Shown: piece by piece, positions 31,628 through 43,864 of the stretch
Layout: every line of letters begins with the position of its first letter
Numbering within the stretch: the stretch's first letter is position 1
Assembly (NCBI GenBank): GCA_027625915.1
Contig: JANTQA010000044.1
Coordinates: 496,001 to 560,000, forward strand
DNA from: Anaeramoeba flamelloides
Lineage: Eukaryota > Metamonada > Anaeramoebidae
Direction of reading: 5' to 3'
DNA: 64,000 bases
The notes under the pieces: generated by a model
What the model was told of the DNA's origin: nothing
The model's database searches: none
What the model saw: the letters and a program-made list of their open reading frames with translations, nothing else
Made by a program: the position numbers and the translations under genes

Positions 31628-32572
31628 ATGGAACAAACATTAAAAAAATGTTGTTATTTGTACGATCAACACTTTTTTGTCTGGGACAGCGAAACGAGTC
31701 TTTGGTTGCGTAAAAAGCACCACATTGTGGGCTATTTGATTGGAACTTCTCAACAACTTGAAGCACAACTTGACCATTGGACACTCCCACTCGTCTTGTC
31801 ACAAGAAGAAGCTTTGTTGTGTTATTACCAAGATTTGTTAACCTTTTATAAGGTCAGTTCGCAACTATTCCCCCCAAATTATGAAACGAAGAACACCACA
31901 AATAAGAATGATTATCTGGCCAATTCCCAATTACTTACAAGAAAGGAATTGGTGTTTTACTTTTCTCCAATGTCAACCTCTGCATTTACTAAATTTGCAG
32001 TCTTTCAAGACGTCTGGAAAAAGGGTTACTATTTGACAAGCGGAAACAAATTTGGCGGAGATTTTCTTGTTTATCCTGGTGATCCAATTCACTTCCATGC
32101 AAGATTTATTTTAACTATTGTCAACATTAATCAGAAAATTACACCCTTACAATTAATTTCTTCAGCAAGGGTCGGTGTTGCAGCTAAAAAAAAAAATCTC
32201 TATGCTTCTTTTGATTTTGAGAAATTACCTAAAATTGCTGAAAAAAAAATCATCGGTAAACCTTTGTATTTGGGTTTCCATTGGTCGGATTTTCAAAAAA
32301 AACAAAGAAAAAAAAGAACAAGTGAAAAAAATGAAATGGAAATTGAAAATGAAAATGAAAAAGAAAAAGAAAAAGAAAAAGAAAATGAAAAAGAAAAAGA
32401 AATTGAAAAAGAAATAGAAATTGAAAAAAGAAAAAAAAAAGGAAAAGGAAATGAAAATGAAAATGAAAAAAAATTTGAAATTGAAGTAGAAAATGAAAAA
32501 GAAAAAAAACAAAACATTAATTTACATGTAGAAAAAGAAAGTAAAAAGGAAATGATAATTGAAGAAAAATAA
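31628..32572 (+). CDS. TSEN34: tRNA-splicing endonuclease subunit Sen34
   Basis: Single-exon frame of 314 residues from ATG at 31628; a TTG two codons earlier is in frame but not needed. Sen34 is one of the two catalytic subunits of the nuclear tRNA-splicing endonuclease, cutting at the 3' splice site of pre-tRNA introns. The N-terminal region WLRKKHHIVGYLIGT..LPLVLSQEEALL matches the family's substrate-binding part. The catalytic part is VFQDVWKKGYYLTSGNKFGG, DFLVYPGDPIHFHARFI and SARVGVAAKKKNLY, giving the Tyr (134/135), His (157) and Lys (187-189) triad. The motif FHWSDF closes the domain at about 222. After that comes an 85-residue Lys/Glu/Asn tail unlike other Sen34 proteins. The tail's last third is nearly the same as a linker in the neighbouring ChAPs-like protein. 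Confidence 0.92.
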   Translation: MEQTLKKCCYLYDQHFFVWDSETSLWLRKKHHIVGYLIGTSQQLEAQLDHWTLPLVLSQEEALLCYYQDLLTFYKVSSQLFPPNYETKNTTNKNDYLANSQLLTRKELVFYFSPMSTSAFTKFAVFQDVWKKGYYLTSGNKFGGDFLVYPGDPIHFHARFILTIVNINQKITPLQLISSARVGVAAKKKNLYASFDFEKLPKIAEKKIIGKPLYLGFHWSDFQKKQRKKRTSEKNEMEIENENEKEKEKEKENEKEKEIEKEIEIEKRKKKGKGNENENEKKFEIEVENEKEKKQNINLHVEKESKKEMIIEEK

Positions 32573-33084
32573 TTTCGGAATTAATTACGGTTCTTTCAAA
32601 AAAGTGTGTAATAAAATTTTGATAAAGTGTTATCCAAACTGCTTAAAACAAGCGAGTTAGATAGTTTGCAGTCCAACTTATTAAACTTTTCAAGTCACTT
32701 TTTTTAAACGCTGTAACAAAATTTATGTATTTTTATTTTGGATCAAAAAGAAATGTGTTTACAAAATAAGCTATTACTAAAATTTAAACGCAAATTTGTT
32801 CCTTGAAAAAGCATTTCCTTTTGACCACACTTTTTTTGGGTTTTACTTTTTATATAAATAAAAAAAATATTTTAAAATCGAAAATTCATAGCATCTAGAT
32901 ACTTTTTTAAGAGCAATTATTTCCAATCAATTAATGAATTTTTAATTTTCTTTTATTAAGCTTCAACAAAATGATACAGTGGGTTTGGATTAAAAATTTT
33001 AAACACACCAAATCGTTTAAATTCATAGAATTGTTTAAATTTGGAAATACATTTATTACAAATTTTATTTGCAAAAGACATTGA
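32573..33084. other. Intergenic stretch after Sen34
   Basis: A+T-rich, no gene or clear repeat. Confidence 0.5.
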
Positions 33085-33335
33085 TTTACGAAAACTTTTA
33101 AGGTACAAACTTTGAACGGAATTTAAGTTACAAAAAAAAAACCTAAATTAAAGTACAAGAATTTGGATTCTAGGAATATAAACTGATTAAAGCAAAATTC
33201 AAAAAAAAAAATTGATGAAAATTTGAAATTCTTATTGCCTTAAGGTTTACAATCCCTGAAATTAACAAGTCACTACACTCTGCGTAAGGTAATCTTTTTT
33301 CAAATTTCAGGGGTTGTAAACCTTAAATTTTGGTT
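33085..33335. repeat. Worn CAGTCAGTTC MITE and adjoining small palindrome
   Basis: 33095-33180 keeps the left half of the CAGTCAGTTC MITE (TTTTAAGGTACAAACTTTGA). At 33238-33265 and 33303-33329 lies another inverted pair (TTAAGGTTTACAATCCCTGA and its complement) around about 37 bp. The two may be one rearranged element or two neighbours. Confidence 0.45.
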
Positions 33336-34009
33336 GACAATTGTTCCTTAAAATTGGTACCGATAGCAGTAAAAAAGAATTTATATTTATTTATTACAAC
33401 TTTTTTGGTATAAATTTTCAAAAATGAATATTTTTTCCTCTCAAAAGTTTGATTTTAAAAGAAAAACCCCATCAGAACCAAAAAGAATTCAGAGAATCAT
33501 CCCTATGAAAATAACGTTGTGCAACCTTGATTATAATTTTACTTTGAATAAATTAAAAATCTGTAACTTTTCAATTTTGGAAACTGTCTATTTTATTATT
33601 AAAGTTTAAATTAAATCATCAATAACAATATCTTCCTTTTAAAATTCTATTTTTGAAGTTACTATTTAAAACCAAAGATACCAAATCCCAATTATTGTTC
33701 CAAAAGGGTTTAATTATAAAAAATGACAAGAAAAATGAAAGTAGAATTATTTTCATGAATTCAAAAATAAAACGACAATACAGATAAAACGTCTTTAATT
33801 ATTTTTTGTTCTCTTCTCAAATTTGTCTGATTCTTCTTGGTAAAGTGATAAAGAAATTATAAATGATGAAATTTAGTTTGTTTTTCAAAAACAATACAAC
33901 AAAAATGCTTCATAAATATACTTGAATTAACAAACCCTTAAATTTGATAAATAATTGAGATCAAAAAATTATTTTAAAAAAAATTTTTTTTTTTCATTAT
34001 TGTTTTTAT
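33336..34009. other. Intergenic stretch, nothing recognised
   Basis: A 61-codon frame at 33424-33609 has no family signal. Nothing else is supported. Confidence 0.45.
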
Positions 34010-35600
34010 CTTGAAAGGAGGAGTTGTTAATTCCTCTTATTTGCTGTTATGTTTTTTTTTTAATTTGAAAAATAAACCGAAACTTTATTTAATTCTCGAT
34101 TTAATTCCCAAATCAAATAAAACCGTCGTTAACTTTTCTTGAGTTTTCGATTTATTTGGAAAATCAATAGATTTTCATTAGGTTTTAAAACTTTTCTATT
34201 TATTTTCCAAATAAAATAGAAAACCGAAGATTTATTAAAATTTTCTGTTTATTTTAATAGTTAAAAAAACCTAGAACACTTCACAAATAAATAGAAAACT
34301 CAAAAAAACCTAACGAAAATCGATAGATTTCACAAATAAAATAGAAAGCCTCAAAATAAAAACCCTAGAACACTTTACAAATAAAATTGAAAATCTCAAG
34401 AAAACTTAGGCACTTGTAGACACTCTACGGTACTTTTTTTTAGGTTTATAAGAATTATAATTAAAGAGAAAATTCCTAAATTTTCTTTTGAATTCTTAAA
34501 TTAAAAAAAAAAAACTTAGGTACACGCCGAGTCTCTACAACACTCTAAAACACTCTAAGACACTTGGAGTTACTCTATTGAACTTTTCATTAGTTTTTTT
34601 TAATTTTGTTTTGATTAGAACTTGTATTGTTTTTTGTTTGTTATTTAAATAAAAACAAGAATGAAAAAAAAAAAAAAAAAAAAAACAACCACAGGCTTTT
34701 CTTGAGTTTGTTAAATTAAGAATAAAAACTATTGATTTTCAGAATACAACAGTAAAACTTAAGAAAAAGGTTATTAGAATTTCCAGAATTTAAAAGAATT
34801 GAGTAAAATCAAAGTTATTTCTCTATTCTTTTAAATTTTTAAAAAAAATCTAAGAACTCTACAGAACTCTACAATACTAGAAGGTTAACAATACTTCCAG
34901 AATTCCAAAATTTTTATTTAGAAGTTTGAGTAAAGATCCGAAAATTTATTTAAATTACTCAATAGAGATTATAAATATATTATATATTTTTTCTAATAAT
35001 ATTAAAAATATTATTATAATACAAAACAATTTAAATATTATTTATTTTAATTCAGATATCCAGGTATTGGATTATTTTGATAATCCTATCAATTCCATAG
35101 AAATTTGTACAAATCTTCAATGGTATCCAATTTGTTGATTTTTTGCATAATTGACAAAAATTTTGCACTATCTTTATTCATAACATAAGAATATCTATTA
35201 AGATAATTTGCAATTTTTCGAAGGTTTTAAAATCGAAGTAGAGTCTACCCATTTTTGTATATCTTTTGGAGTTGTTTTTTTTAGAATTCAAAGTAATCCG
35301 AGTTGATTTATAAATTTTACTCAATTCTTTTAAATTCTCGAAAATTTTAATGGTAGTTCCAACTTGAACTGTTTTTTTGTTACACTATTCGATATTTATT
35401 AAGTTTAATCAAAACTTGTTTAAAGTTATTTGGTTATATCTTAATACTTCTATATGTTCTCTGGATTAAATATATCTAATTATTTCATTAAAATCAAAAA
35501 ATAATTTTTTTTGAATTCGTTTAATTCTGAAAAGTTTTTGATGAAAATAAGTAAAAAAAAAAAAAAAAAAGATTATTAACAAAAAAACAAAAATTGATTT
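34010..35600 (+). repeat. Composite hairpin element copy
   Basis: It starts GAAAGGAGGAGTTGTTAATTC, like 520 and 8470. It holds the AAATAAACCGAAA hairpin (34068-34110), the TTTTGAGTTTTCGATTTATT modules, spacers (34405-34435, 34518-34575), an AATTGAGTAAAATCAAAG hairpin (34793-34840), then non-hairpin blocks colinear with 960-1200 and 40910-41170. Confidence 0.65.
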
Positions 35601-36284
35601 TAATCTCTTAAATTAAGTTGAATTCCATCAAAATACAAAATTTAAAAAAAAGAAGAAGGGGGAGGAGAGGAATTATTTGTTTAATAATTCATCTAGTTGA
35701 AAAGAAGATATATTTTTAACATCAAAATATAAAAAAATTCGCATGTATCTCAAATTCTGATATCTTTTTGATTTTTATTCCATTTTTACCTATTCGGCCA
35801 TTTTAGTGTTTTATAAATTCGAAATTAGTTATAAAAGATGTGTTCAAAATGATACATTTTGAAATTATCATCTAATCACAATTTTTGGGTTGTGAAGAAA
35901 AATAATGAAATTTCCCAAGAGTTTTAATCAGATAAAATATCACTTTAAAACGCTAGATATAAACATTTTTTAAGAAAAAATACTTAGATATTGTTAACAA
36001 AAAAATTAAATTTTATTTTATTTTTTTTTTTTTTTAAAGGAAAATAAGATTTGACTGAAGTTAATAGATAAAATTAATGTATCTTTGAAATAAAAAAAAT
36101 GATATTCTGAAAAAACAATTAATTTAAAAATAAACTTTTCCGTTCATATCTTTTTATATCCCCAATATCAAACAAAAAAGAATGCAAAAAGTTTAAAAAT
36201 TAATCATTAAATAAAAAAATTGTTTTATATTTTATCTTGAAGAAATATTATAAATTAAAATCAAAATTTTAATTTTCAAAAAAA
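35601..36284. other. Intergenic stretch, nothing firm
   Basis: 35830-35895 is weakly similar to 52550-52620. Nothing else is recognised. Confidence 0.4.
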
Positions 36285-36640
36285 AGAATCTATCAAATAT
36301 TCCCGAAAATACCTGAAAATCGAAAATACCAGAAAATTTTTTAACCACGAAAAAACACTTTTGAACAACTTCTATGAAACATTGGAGTCTAATACTCAGT
36401 ATAAAAATAAATTAGGCCTTTATTTTCGAAAAAAAATTTTTACTGAAAATATCAAAATTCAAAAAAAATTAAATTTTAGGGAATGGTATTCAACCCATTT
36501 TGTGTGAAAGGAATAAGTATCCTAGATGACTGTAACATTTCTGATCATTTCGAAATGGTATTAACTAATTAGAGAAAATGTACTTGAATTGAAAATTTCT
36601 AATTGTTTATCATTACCCATAATTTTGGAATATTACAAAC
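36285..36640 (+). repeat. TATTCCCGAAAATAC dispersed repeat, copy 1
   Basis: Colinear over about 355 bp with 52768-53124 (ATCTATCAAATATTCCCGAA, TTTAACCACGAAAAAACA, GATCATTTCGAAATGGTATT, CATTACCCATAATTTTG). Non-coding; its ends do not show clear inverted repeats. Confidence 0.6.
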
Positions 36641-37221
36641 ACCCCAAAAAAAATAGAACAAAATTTATTGATCAACATTATTTTTTGTATTTTTTATGAT
36701 GACTCAACAATTAATAATTAAATCACAATTATTATTTATTCAAAATTTTATCTAGAAACTAACTTATTTACCAAATTTTGAGAAAAAATTAAAAAAAAAA
36801 TTTAATTTCAAAATTCTCTCTTTAAAATTAAATAGAAAATGCCAAAATAAATTTTAATGAATTATTAACTAAAGTGAAATACAATAATATGAGAAATTTG
36901 TAAAAATATAAAAGAAATTTTCAACATTGAAAAGTTATTTCTTCAAATAACAATAGTAATTATTTTATTTTCCAATTAATAAATGAAAATTTTTAAATAA
37001 ATCTTACAAATATTTTATGGTAATGATAATTCGCAAAAATCCAAAAATCTTTAAAAAAATCAATTAGAAATGATATTCTAGAGATCTTTAATTATGCTTC
37101 TTTATAGAATTTTTTGATAAAATTTTGATTAAGAAAATTTGATTGTAACAGTATCTAAAAAATACAAAAAAGAAAACAAAAATAAAAATAGTTTATTATT
37201 ATATTTTATATATCGTAAATT
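36641..37221. other. 3' flank of the GPR107-like gene
   Basis: A+T-rich with no gene or repeat recognised. Confidence 0.45.
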
Positions 37222-40200
37222 TTAATAAATTTTTTTTATTAACCGTTTTTTATGAAGAAAGAAAGAACAAGAAATTAATATTATTGTAAAAAATTCAAAA
37301 ATTGAATTAAAAATCCAGGTAAATAAAAGTTTTAATTTGACAATAGAACATTTCGCAAAAATTATTGAACATAATGAATATAACATTAAATAATTAACAT
37401 TTTTAATAAAATTTAAAGATTTAGAATGCTTAGATAATGTGTTACGAATATCAGAATTGCTTGGGATTAAATTTAACGCAACAAACAAAAATAATCGAAA
37501 TAATAAATCTGAACATCTTATCAAATCAAATAATGAAAATTTTACACGAATACGTGGATTCATTTCTTGATAAATATTTGTAAATGATAATGTTATAATA
37601 TTAATTACAATAATCGTAAGTAAAGATATTCTGTAAATGTTTTTTAATGAATTTTTCATCTTTGTAGAAAAGATCCAGAATAAATATAATAATAGAAAAA
37701 AATAAATGTCATTCATCCTATTTTTTTAGATAAAGAAATAGCATTGTTAAAATATAATAATAATAATAAATAAAATATAATAATAATAATAATAAATCAT
37801 TAGTGTGTTAATAAAAGCGTTGTGCACCATTTTTTTAATTTTTTTTTTTCTTTCTTTTTTTTTATTTTGTAAAAAAGAGAATGGAGAGATCAACGATTTT
37901 TTATTTTTTGTTATTAGGCTTTTTCCGATTTTCTGTTTATTTTGAAAATCAATAGATTTTCGTTAGGTTTTTTTTAATTTTTGGAATAAACAGAAAATTT
38001 TAATAAATTTTCGGTTTATTTCAAAAAGTAAAAAAAACCTAGAACACTTTCAGAATAAAGCAGAGAACCCCAAGAAAACAGTCATGAACTTTTCCAAAAT
38101 TTAAAAGAATTGAGCAAAATCTTTGATTTTTTCTGAATTCTTTTGAATTTTGGAAAGGTGCGATTAGATATTCTAGAATTTAAGTTCTCATTCGAAAAAC
38201 AAGAGATTAATAAATTCTTTTAATTTATATGGAAAATACCATTAGGTTTTATTGAGTTTTCTGTTTATTTGGAAAATCTATTGATTTTCGTTAGGTTTTT
38301 TTGAGTTTTCTATTTATTTGGAAAATCAATAGATTTTTGAAATAAAATAAAAAACCTCAAAAAAACTTAGAACACTTCACAAATAAATAGAAAACTCAAA
38401 AAAACCTAGAACACTTGACAGATAAAACAGAAAACCTCAAGAAAGCCTATGCACTTGACGGCACTCTAAGGCACTTCCGTTAGGTTTTATTGAGTTTTCT
38501 GTTTATTTAGAAAATCAATAGATTTTCGAAAGAATTTTCAAAAAGTAAAAAAAAAACGTAGTTTGGTTTTCCAAAATTTAAAAGAATTGAGTAAAAACAA
38601 AGATTTTGATTATTTCTTTTGTATTATGGAAAAAAATAGACACTTGACGGCATTTAAGGGCAACATGAAACACTTTCTCAATATCTAAATGATTGCTTAA
38701 TTATTTTAATAAAAATAACAAAGTATTTGAACAGCGATAGATCAAATAAAATTTTTTACTTTATTAAATTACAAAATTTATTTTTTTTTATAATATTTTA
38801 TCAGTCGAGAAGATTCAGAAAGCCCATTTTATTAAGAATAAGAATAGTTTTTTTTCTTTTTTCTTTTGTTTTCTATTTTTCGTTTTTGTTTTTTAAACAT
38901 AAAAAAAAAAAAATTGGGTATGTCTTTCCCTTGAACAATCGTGAATTCTATGATTTTACGCTTAAATTGCTTTTGAGGAAATTTAAGTAAAAGGGCATCT
39001 AGAGTGTAATTTACACTTATTCCATCAATAACAATAAAAAGGGTATTTTTTTTTTTTTCATTTGTTGATTAAATAAGAAAAAATCTTGATATTAAAATTT
39101 TGACTAAAAAAAAAAGAAAAAAATTTAATGATCAAAATTATTTTTGTTTCTGTATTTTTAATGGATAAACTATTGATCATTAATAGACTTCTGATTATTT
39201 CTAAAAACTATATTATCAAAAATAACATATTTATTAAATTTTGAGAAAAAAATTAAAATTTAATTTCAAAATTCTTATAAAAAATTCAACAAAAGATGCA
39301 AAATAAATTGATATTAGTAAAAAACAACAAATTTAAAATAACCCCCTATATTAATATATCTTTAGTAAATTTGAAATGAAGGTTTTCAAAAATTGTGAAT
39401 AAAAAAAACAATTTTCAAAATTTTTAAAAATTTTTTGAAAATAAAAAGTGATATTATATTTCAAAATTTTTTTTGAAAATAAAAATTAGAATAATAAGAA
39501 AAAAAAAGAATATTTACGGAGTGGATAATATAAAAAGTGGATACAAAATTCCAGTTTTCCCATATAATGATAAACATTGATAATAAATTGTTTTTGTTAA
39601 TATAGCTGTTAATTTAATAAGGAGAAATGATAACAGTATAGTTTTTTGAATTTGAAAATTAAATTTAAATGGAAACTCATTCTTTAAATAATAAATTAAT
39701 ATACAGTAATAAATTAAAAGAATGAAATAGATTATTTTTAATGGGTTTTCTCCAAGAGTAAGATAATTTCCAAAATTATGTGCTTCGAATTCAAATTCAA
39801 TGGATAAAGTATTAAAAGGTACACAATTTAATAACCATAATACAAAAGTACCACCCTTTTCGACAGTAATTGTTTTTTCAAAACCATTTTTCCATTCAAA
39901 AGTATCAGCACTTACTGCATAAGAAATATTCTTCATTTTACCAGAAATACTAAAACAGGGTATTTTATCGGGTGTTGTCCATGATCCAAGTATCACGTCA
40001 CTTGTTCTCCATAAAACAAATCCAAGATCGTAAATTTTTGCTTGTGGAGAATCTAAATAAAGGGGGTTCAACTATTTTTAATACATTTGATATATTATTT
40101 GAAATAGATGTTGTTAATAGCAATAAACAGACAATAGATTATTATTTGTTTGTTAGATATAACTAAATTCAATTTCATTTTTTAATTTTTATTAATATGA

Positions 40201-43200
40201 TGAAATTATTTATAGTATCGGTGAATTTAAAATTATTTCCTTTGTTTTTAATTTAAGAGCTTTATGTGGTAAAAAAAAAAAATTAAAAAAAAGAGTTTTT
40301 TTTTTTATGATCAACAATTCAAAAAGTATGAATTTAATGTTAATAAAATAAATCCTAAAAATTAACCACATAGTTAAAATAGTTTAAAGAATGAAAATAC
40401 TACAGTTTACATGCAATTTTGAAATAATTTCGATTTTGCAAAATATTAATTTTTTTGTCTCTTCTATTTTATTTTTATTTTTATTTTTTTAAATAAAATG
40501 ATCTGGTTTCGTTAGATCGGGAAAATTGTTTCCAATGATTGATATAAGGTTAAAGTCGAGTTTAGTTAAATAAAAAAGTCAGATAAAATTATTTGATGCT
40601 ATACAATCCTTTGATTGGTCAATAATTGTTTGTGGAAATTTCAACAAAGTTAGCAATACAATTTTTTGTTCGGCTAGTTTCATCATTTTGGGAACATAAA
40701 ATTTTATTTTGTCATTTTATTGGTTTTTCTTTTATTTGGAGAAAAAAAAGAATTACTTATAAAAATATTATTACTGGGTAACTTAAAAGTGTTTAAATAT
40801 TATGCTTTGCCAAAATACAAAAAAATTGTGATTTTTTTTTCCTTGTTTTTTATTTTTGAATGTATCAAAATTTTTGGAATGGAGTTTATTAGAAATAGTA
40901 ATATTTTTTAATTCAGATATCCAAAATTTAGGATTATTTTCATATGCCTTTCAATTCCATAGAAAATGTTTCAATATCTTGTATGGTATCCAATTTTTTT
41001 TTTTTTTTTGCATAATTTATAAAAATTTTGCTTTATCTTTGTTCATAACATAAGAATATATGTTTAGATAATTTGTAAATTTTCTAAGGTTTTAAAATCA
41101 AAGTAAGTTCCTCACATTTTTATTATTTTTTGTAGTTGGGTTTTACAAGAATTCAAAAGAATAGAGTACAAAGCTTTGATTTTAATTGATTCTTTTAAAT
41201 TCTGGAAAATATAAAGAGATTTCCAACTATGTCTATTTTCTAGTTGTTTGATTTGGTATTTGTCAAGTCCAATTTCTAATTTTGTTATTTTTTTTTTGAT
41301 TATCAGTTAATGTTTTCTAATTGGTGTAAAAATTTTATCATTTTTGAATTTTTTTTTTTTTAAATTCCTTTTCCAAATCTAAAAATAGAAATCCAAAATA
41401 ATATTATTCTCGTATTCAAAAATTAATATTTAAAACACTCGAAAAGTAACTATTTTTTCAATTTTTTTAATTTCAAGATTTTCTCAATAATTATTACATA
41501 AAACCCCAAAGTTTGATTTGTTTTGTTTACTTTTTACGAAAACTAGTTGTATTATCAATATATTTCTAATATTTACGAAATAATTAGATCAAAATAAACT
41601 TGAGTTAATTATTAAATTTTTTTAAAAAATAAATGAATTTTTGAACAACTAATCTACATTTCGCGAAGAATTTAAGAAAGATATTTTTCAAATTTCAAGT
41701 CTTAATATTGATAACCCAACCTTTAAATTTGTCTTGAAATGCATATTTTTTTGTAAATTGTTCAATTTTTTTGTTAGCACAAGAATCATTTTTTGTTGAT
41801 TAGAACAACATTCAATATTAATATTTTACTAATAAGAATTTTTCAGAACATTTGAACTATTAAACGCCACTGTGGTTTACATTTAATAGCAACATACTTT
41901 AATTTCAGACTCTTATACAGTAGGCGCTAATTCCTTAAAACTAACAAGATAATTTCACTCTCTAATTTAAAATGATAAAAAAGCCTCTTGGGATGAAAAT
42001 GAGAGAATAAAACTAAGACTTATTTCCTTGAAATAAATACATTACAATTCAAGTAAAAAGAAATTCAAATGAAAATTTTTTGTCTACTGGTATTTGAATT
42101 TAAAACAAGGAAAAATTTTTTGGCTTTATTTTCATTTTTTTACTTCCATTAACCAGTTTTTAAAGGATAAAATTGGAATTGCTGATCTCATTTACTCTAA
42201 ATATTCCCTTTTTTTGTTTGTATTTTAGTCTTTTGTTTTCAATTGACGAACTTTTATAAGAAAAACATTTAAGAATTGAAAAAAAAAGATTTGAGATCTT
42301 ATTTTTGTTCACATTTAAAATTCAAATAACAGTAATAAATATCTTATTACACACCAAAAAAAATAATCTTTTCATTATAAATAATTTATTTCTCATTATA
42401 GTTTTCAGGTATTTTTTTAATAATCAATAAGTAATTGCTTTATTTGAAAAATTGGCTACTGACATTTGAATAATAAATGGGAATTAATTTTTACTTCATT
42501 TTCCTTTTTCTTGGGCAAATAGAGTTTTCAAACAAGTAGGCTGTAATTTGTGTGATTTGAAATGATTTGTTTGGTTTACTTTTATGCTTTATGCTGGTAA
42601 TTTGTGGGTGTCTTAATAATTCGAAATTAAACTCATTTTACTACAGTTTATAACCCAACCATAAAAATTTTATAAGACATAGAAATTGGTTGTCTATTAT
42701 AAAACTGTGTTTTTTGAAATAGAAAGTTCAATTTCGATCATAAGATAAAAATTTCAACTTCTCTTACTTTGTTAGAGTTATTTTTTTTTGTAATTAACAA
42801 GAAAAAAATTGAATTTTCAAAAGAAACGAAATTACAGCAATCACAAAAACTTTAAAGTATTTTTCGATCATTGGTGTTTCAAAATTGTGTAAGCCTGGGA
42901 TTTTAGCAATTTTGGAAATTGAAGATCCAGTATTAATTTAAGTTTACATATCAATTTGTTTGTCAAAAACACAAAACCAAAATGGATAACATATTTTTAA
43001 TCTTCTTTTATAAATTTTATGGTTTATGATAAACTTTCAGAAACATTTTACGGTTTACTAAACAAGACATAATTTTATAGAATAGAAGATCAGTTTCTTT
43101 GTATTTCATAATTTCATGGTAGGGTTGGAACTGCTGTACGAATTGAAAAATGAAAATTAGAACAAATTTTTTCCCATTCAAATTTCAAATCCCATTCCAG

Positions 43201-43713
43201 TTTTATGTTGTTTTATCAAAATATTCCTTTTCTTTTGTAACAATTTGAAATTTTACACTTAAATTGAATGAGAAAATAAGTAATTTGTTGAAGAATTAGG
43301 AGATCATTAAACCAAAAGCAAACCTTGCGCAATAAATTTTCAAAGCATAAATCAAAAAATTGAAATTTGATAAGAAAAAAAAATTTCGAGTTAGTTCTTT
43401 GGTAAGGTGTGTTTTCAATTTTTTTGAAATTTAAAGTCTTAAAAACATACAATTTCATAAAAAGTTGAAGTTTTGTTCGTTATTTTGTTTCTCAAAGTAA
43501 AAAAGAAAAAGAAAAAAAAAAAATAATGGATGCTTGACAAACTTTTGCTTTTGTAACTTTATAAGTTGCTTGTCCACCATCTTTAAATTCAAAATAAGTG
43601 ATGTATTGGGCTTGGTAAGTATACATTGAATTCTTTACCTTGGTAATCTGACATTGTGAACGTAAAGTTAATAGAAAAATTAAAAGGATAAAAAGCAATT
43701 TCATCTCAGCCAT
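37222..43713 (-). CDS. GPR107/108-type seven-transmembrane protein, three exons
   Basis: Minus-strand exons 43713-43543, 40071-39518 and 37717-37222 join in phase to 406 residues. Introns are 3471 nt (GTTTGT..AATAG) and 1800 nt (GTAAAT..AATAG). Residues 1-22 are a signal peptide (MAEMKLLFILLIFLLTLRS). The luminal part has YFEFKDGGQATYKVTK, then IYDLGFVLWRTSD, matching the family's FGFxKxG..VxIGFxLxRT pattern across the first splice. The marker FEFEAHNFGNYLTLGENPLK leads into TM1, as in GPR107 (..N.YLSAGEIPLP). Six further hydrophobic segments follow, with NSLKNIYRISLLTIIV and IRCSDLLFRLFLFVALNLIP. GOST proteins act in Golgi/endosome traffic. The protein is shorter than animal GPR107 and lacks the acidic tail. 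Both introns are full of repeats. Exon 2 was placed by phase and family fit, not RNA evidence. Confidence 0.75.
37725..37800. repeat. AAT-rich simple repeat
   Basis: Runs of AATAAT units lie just inside intron 2 of the GPR107-like gene. Confidence 0.6.
37910..39030 (+). repeat. Composite hairpin element inside an intron
   Basis: The copy lies within the 1.8-kb intron 2 of the GPR107-like gene. It shows the AATAAACAGAAAATTTTAAT hairpin (37980-38035), tandem TTGAGTTTTCTGTTTATTTG modules (38250-38350, 38480-38525), the spacer CACTTGACGGCACTCTAAGG (38452-38472), and a 3' end (38880-39030) colinear with 2240-2380. Confidence 0.65.
40343..40890 (+). mobile_element. ATAAACTCCATTCC MITE-like family (~540 bp), copy 1
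   Basis: Within intron 1 of the GPR107-like gene. Colinear with 51799-52324 and 47017-47559 (TTTCGTTAGATC, GAAATTTCAACAAA, TTTTTGGAATGGAGTTTAT). The ends are worn inverted repeats. Confidence 0.6.
40900..41330 (+). repeat. Central part of the composite element
   Basis: Blocks TTCAGATATCC, CCATAGAAA, GGTATCCAATTT and CATAACATAAGAATAT run in the order seen at 35045-35290. An AATTCAAAAGAATAGAGTA hairpin follows (41155-41210). Also in intron 1 of the GPR107-like gene. Confidence 0.55.
42055..42600 (+). repeat. Two partial CTGGTATTTGAAT MITE ends
   Basis: 42085-42130 (CTACTGGTATTTGAATTTAA) and 42456-42560 (CTACTGACATTTGAATAATA) match the left part of 43865-44026. No complete element can be drawn. 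Located in intron 1 of the GPR107-like gene. Confidence 0.4.
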
Positions 43714-43864
43714 TTTTCAAAAAAATGATTTTGAATGAATCAAATCTGAAAATAAGGATCTGTTTATTATTAAGAAAACAAACTGAACTCAAGTATTTCT
43801 GTTTATTAGAAAGGTTTGCTGAATGGTTGAGGAAATTTTGCTATTTCTTTCAGATTGTTATTTA

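Noticed and set aside
34926-35138. 70-codon frame
   Set aside because: Inside a composite element; the homologous positions at 960-1170 and 40900-41100 have no conserved frame.
40095-40178. 27-residue signal-peptide-like frame (MKLNLVISNKQIIIYCLFIA) just upstream of exon 2 of the GPR107-like gene
   Set aside because: It cannot be spliced in frame to the exon except by a 13-nt intron. The better first exon with the family motif FEFKDGG is at 43543-43713.
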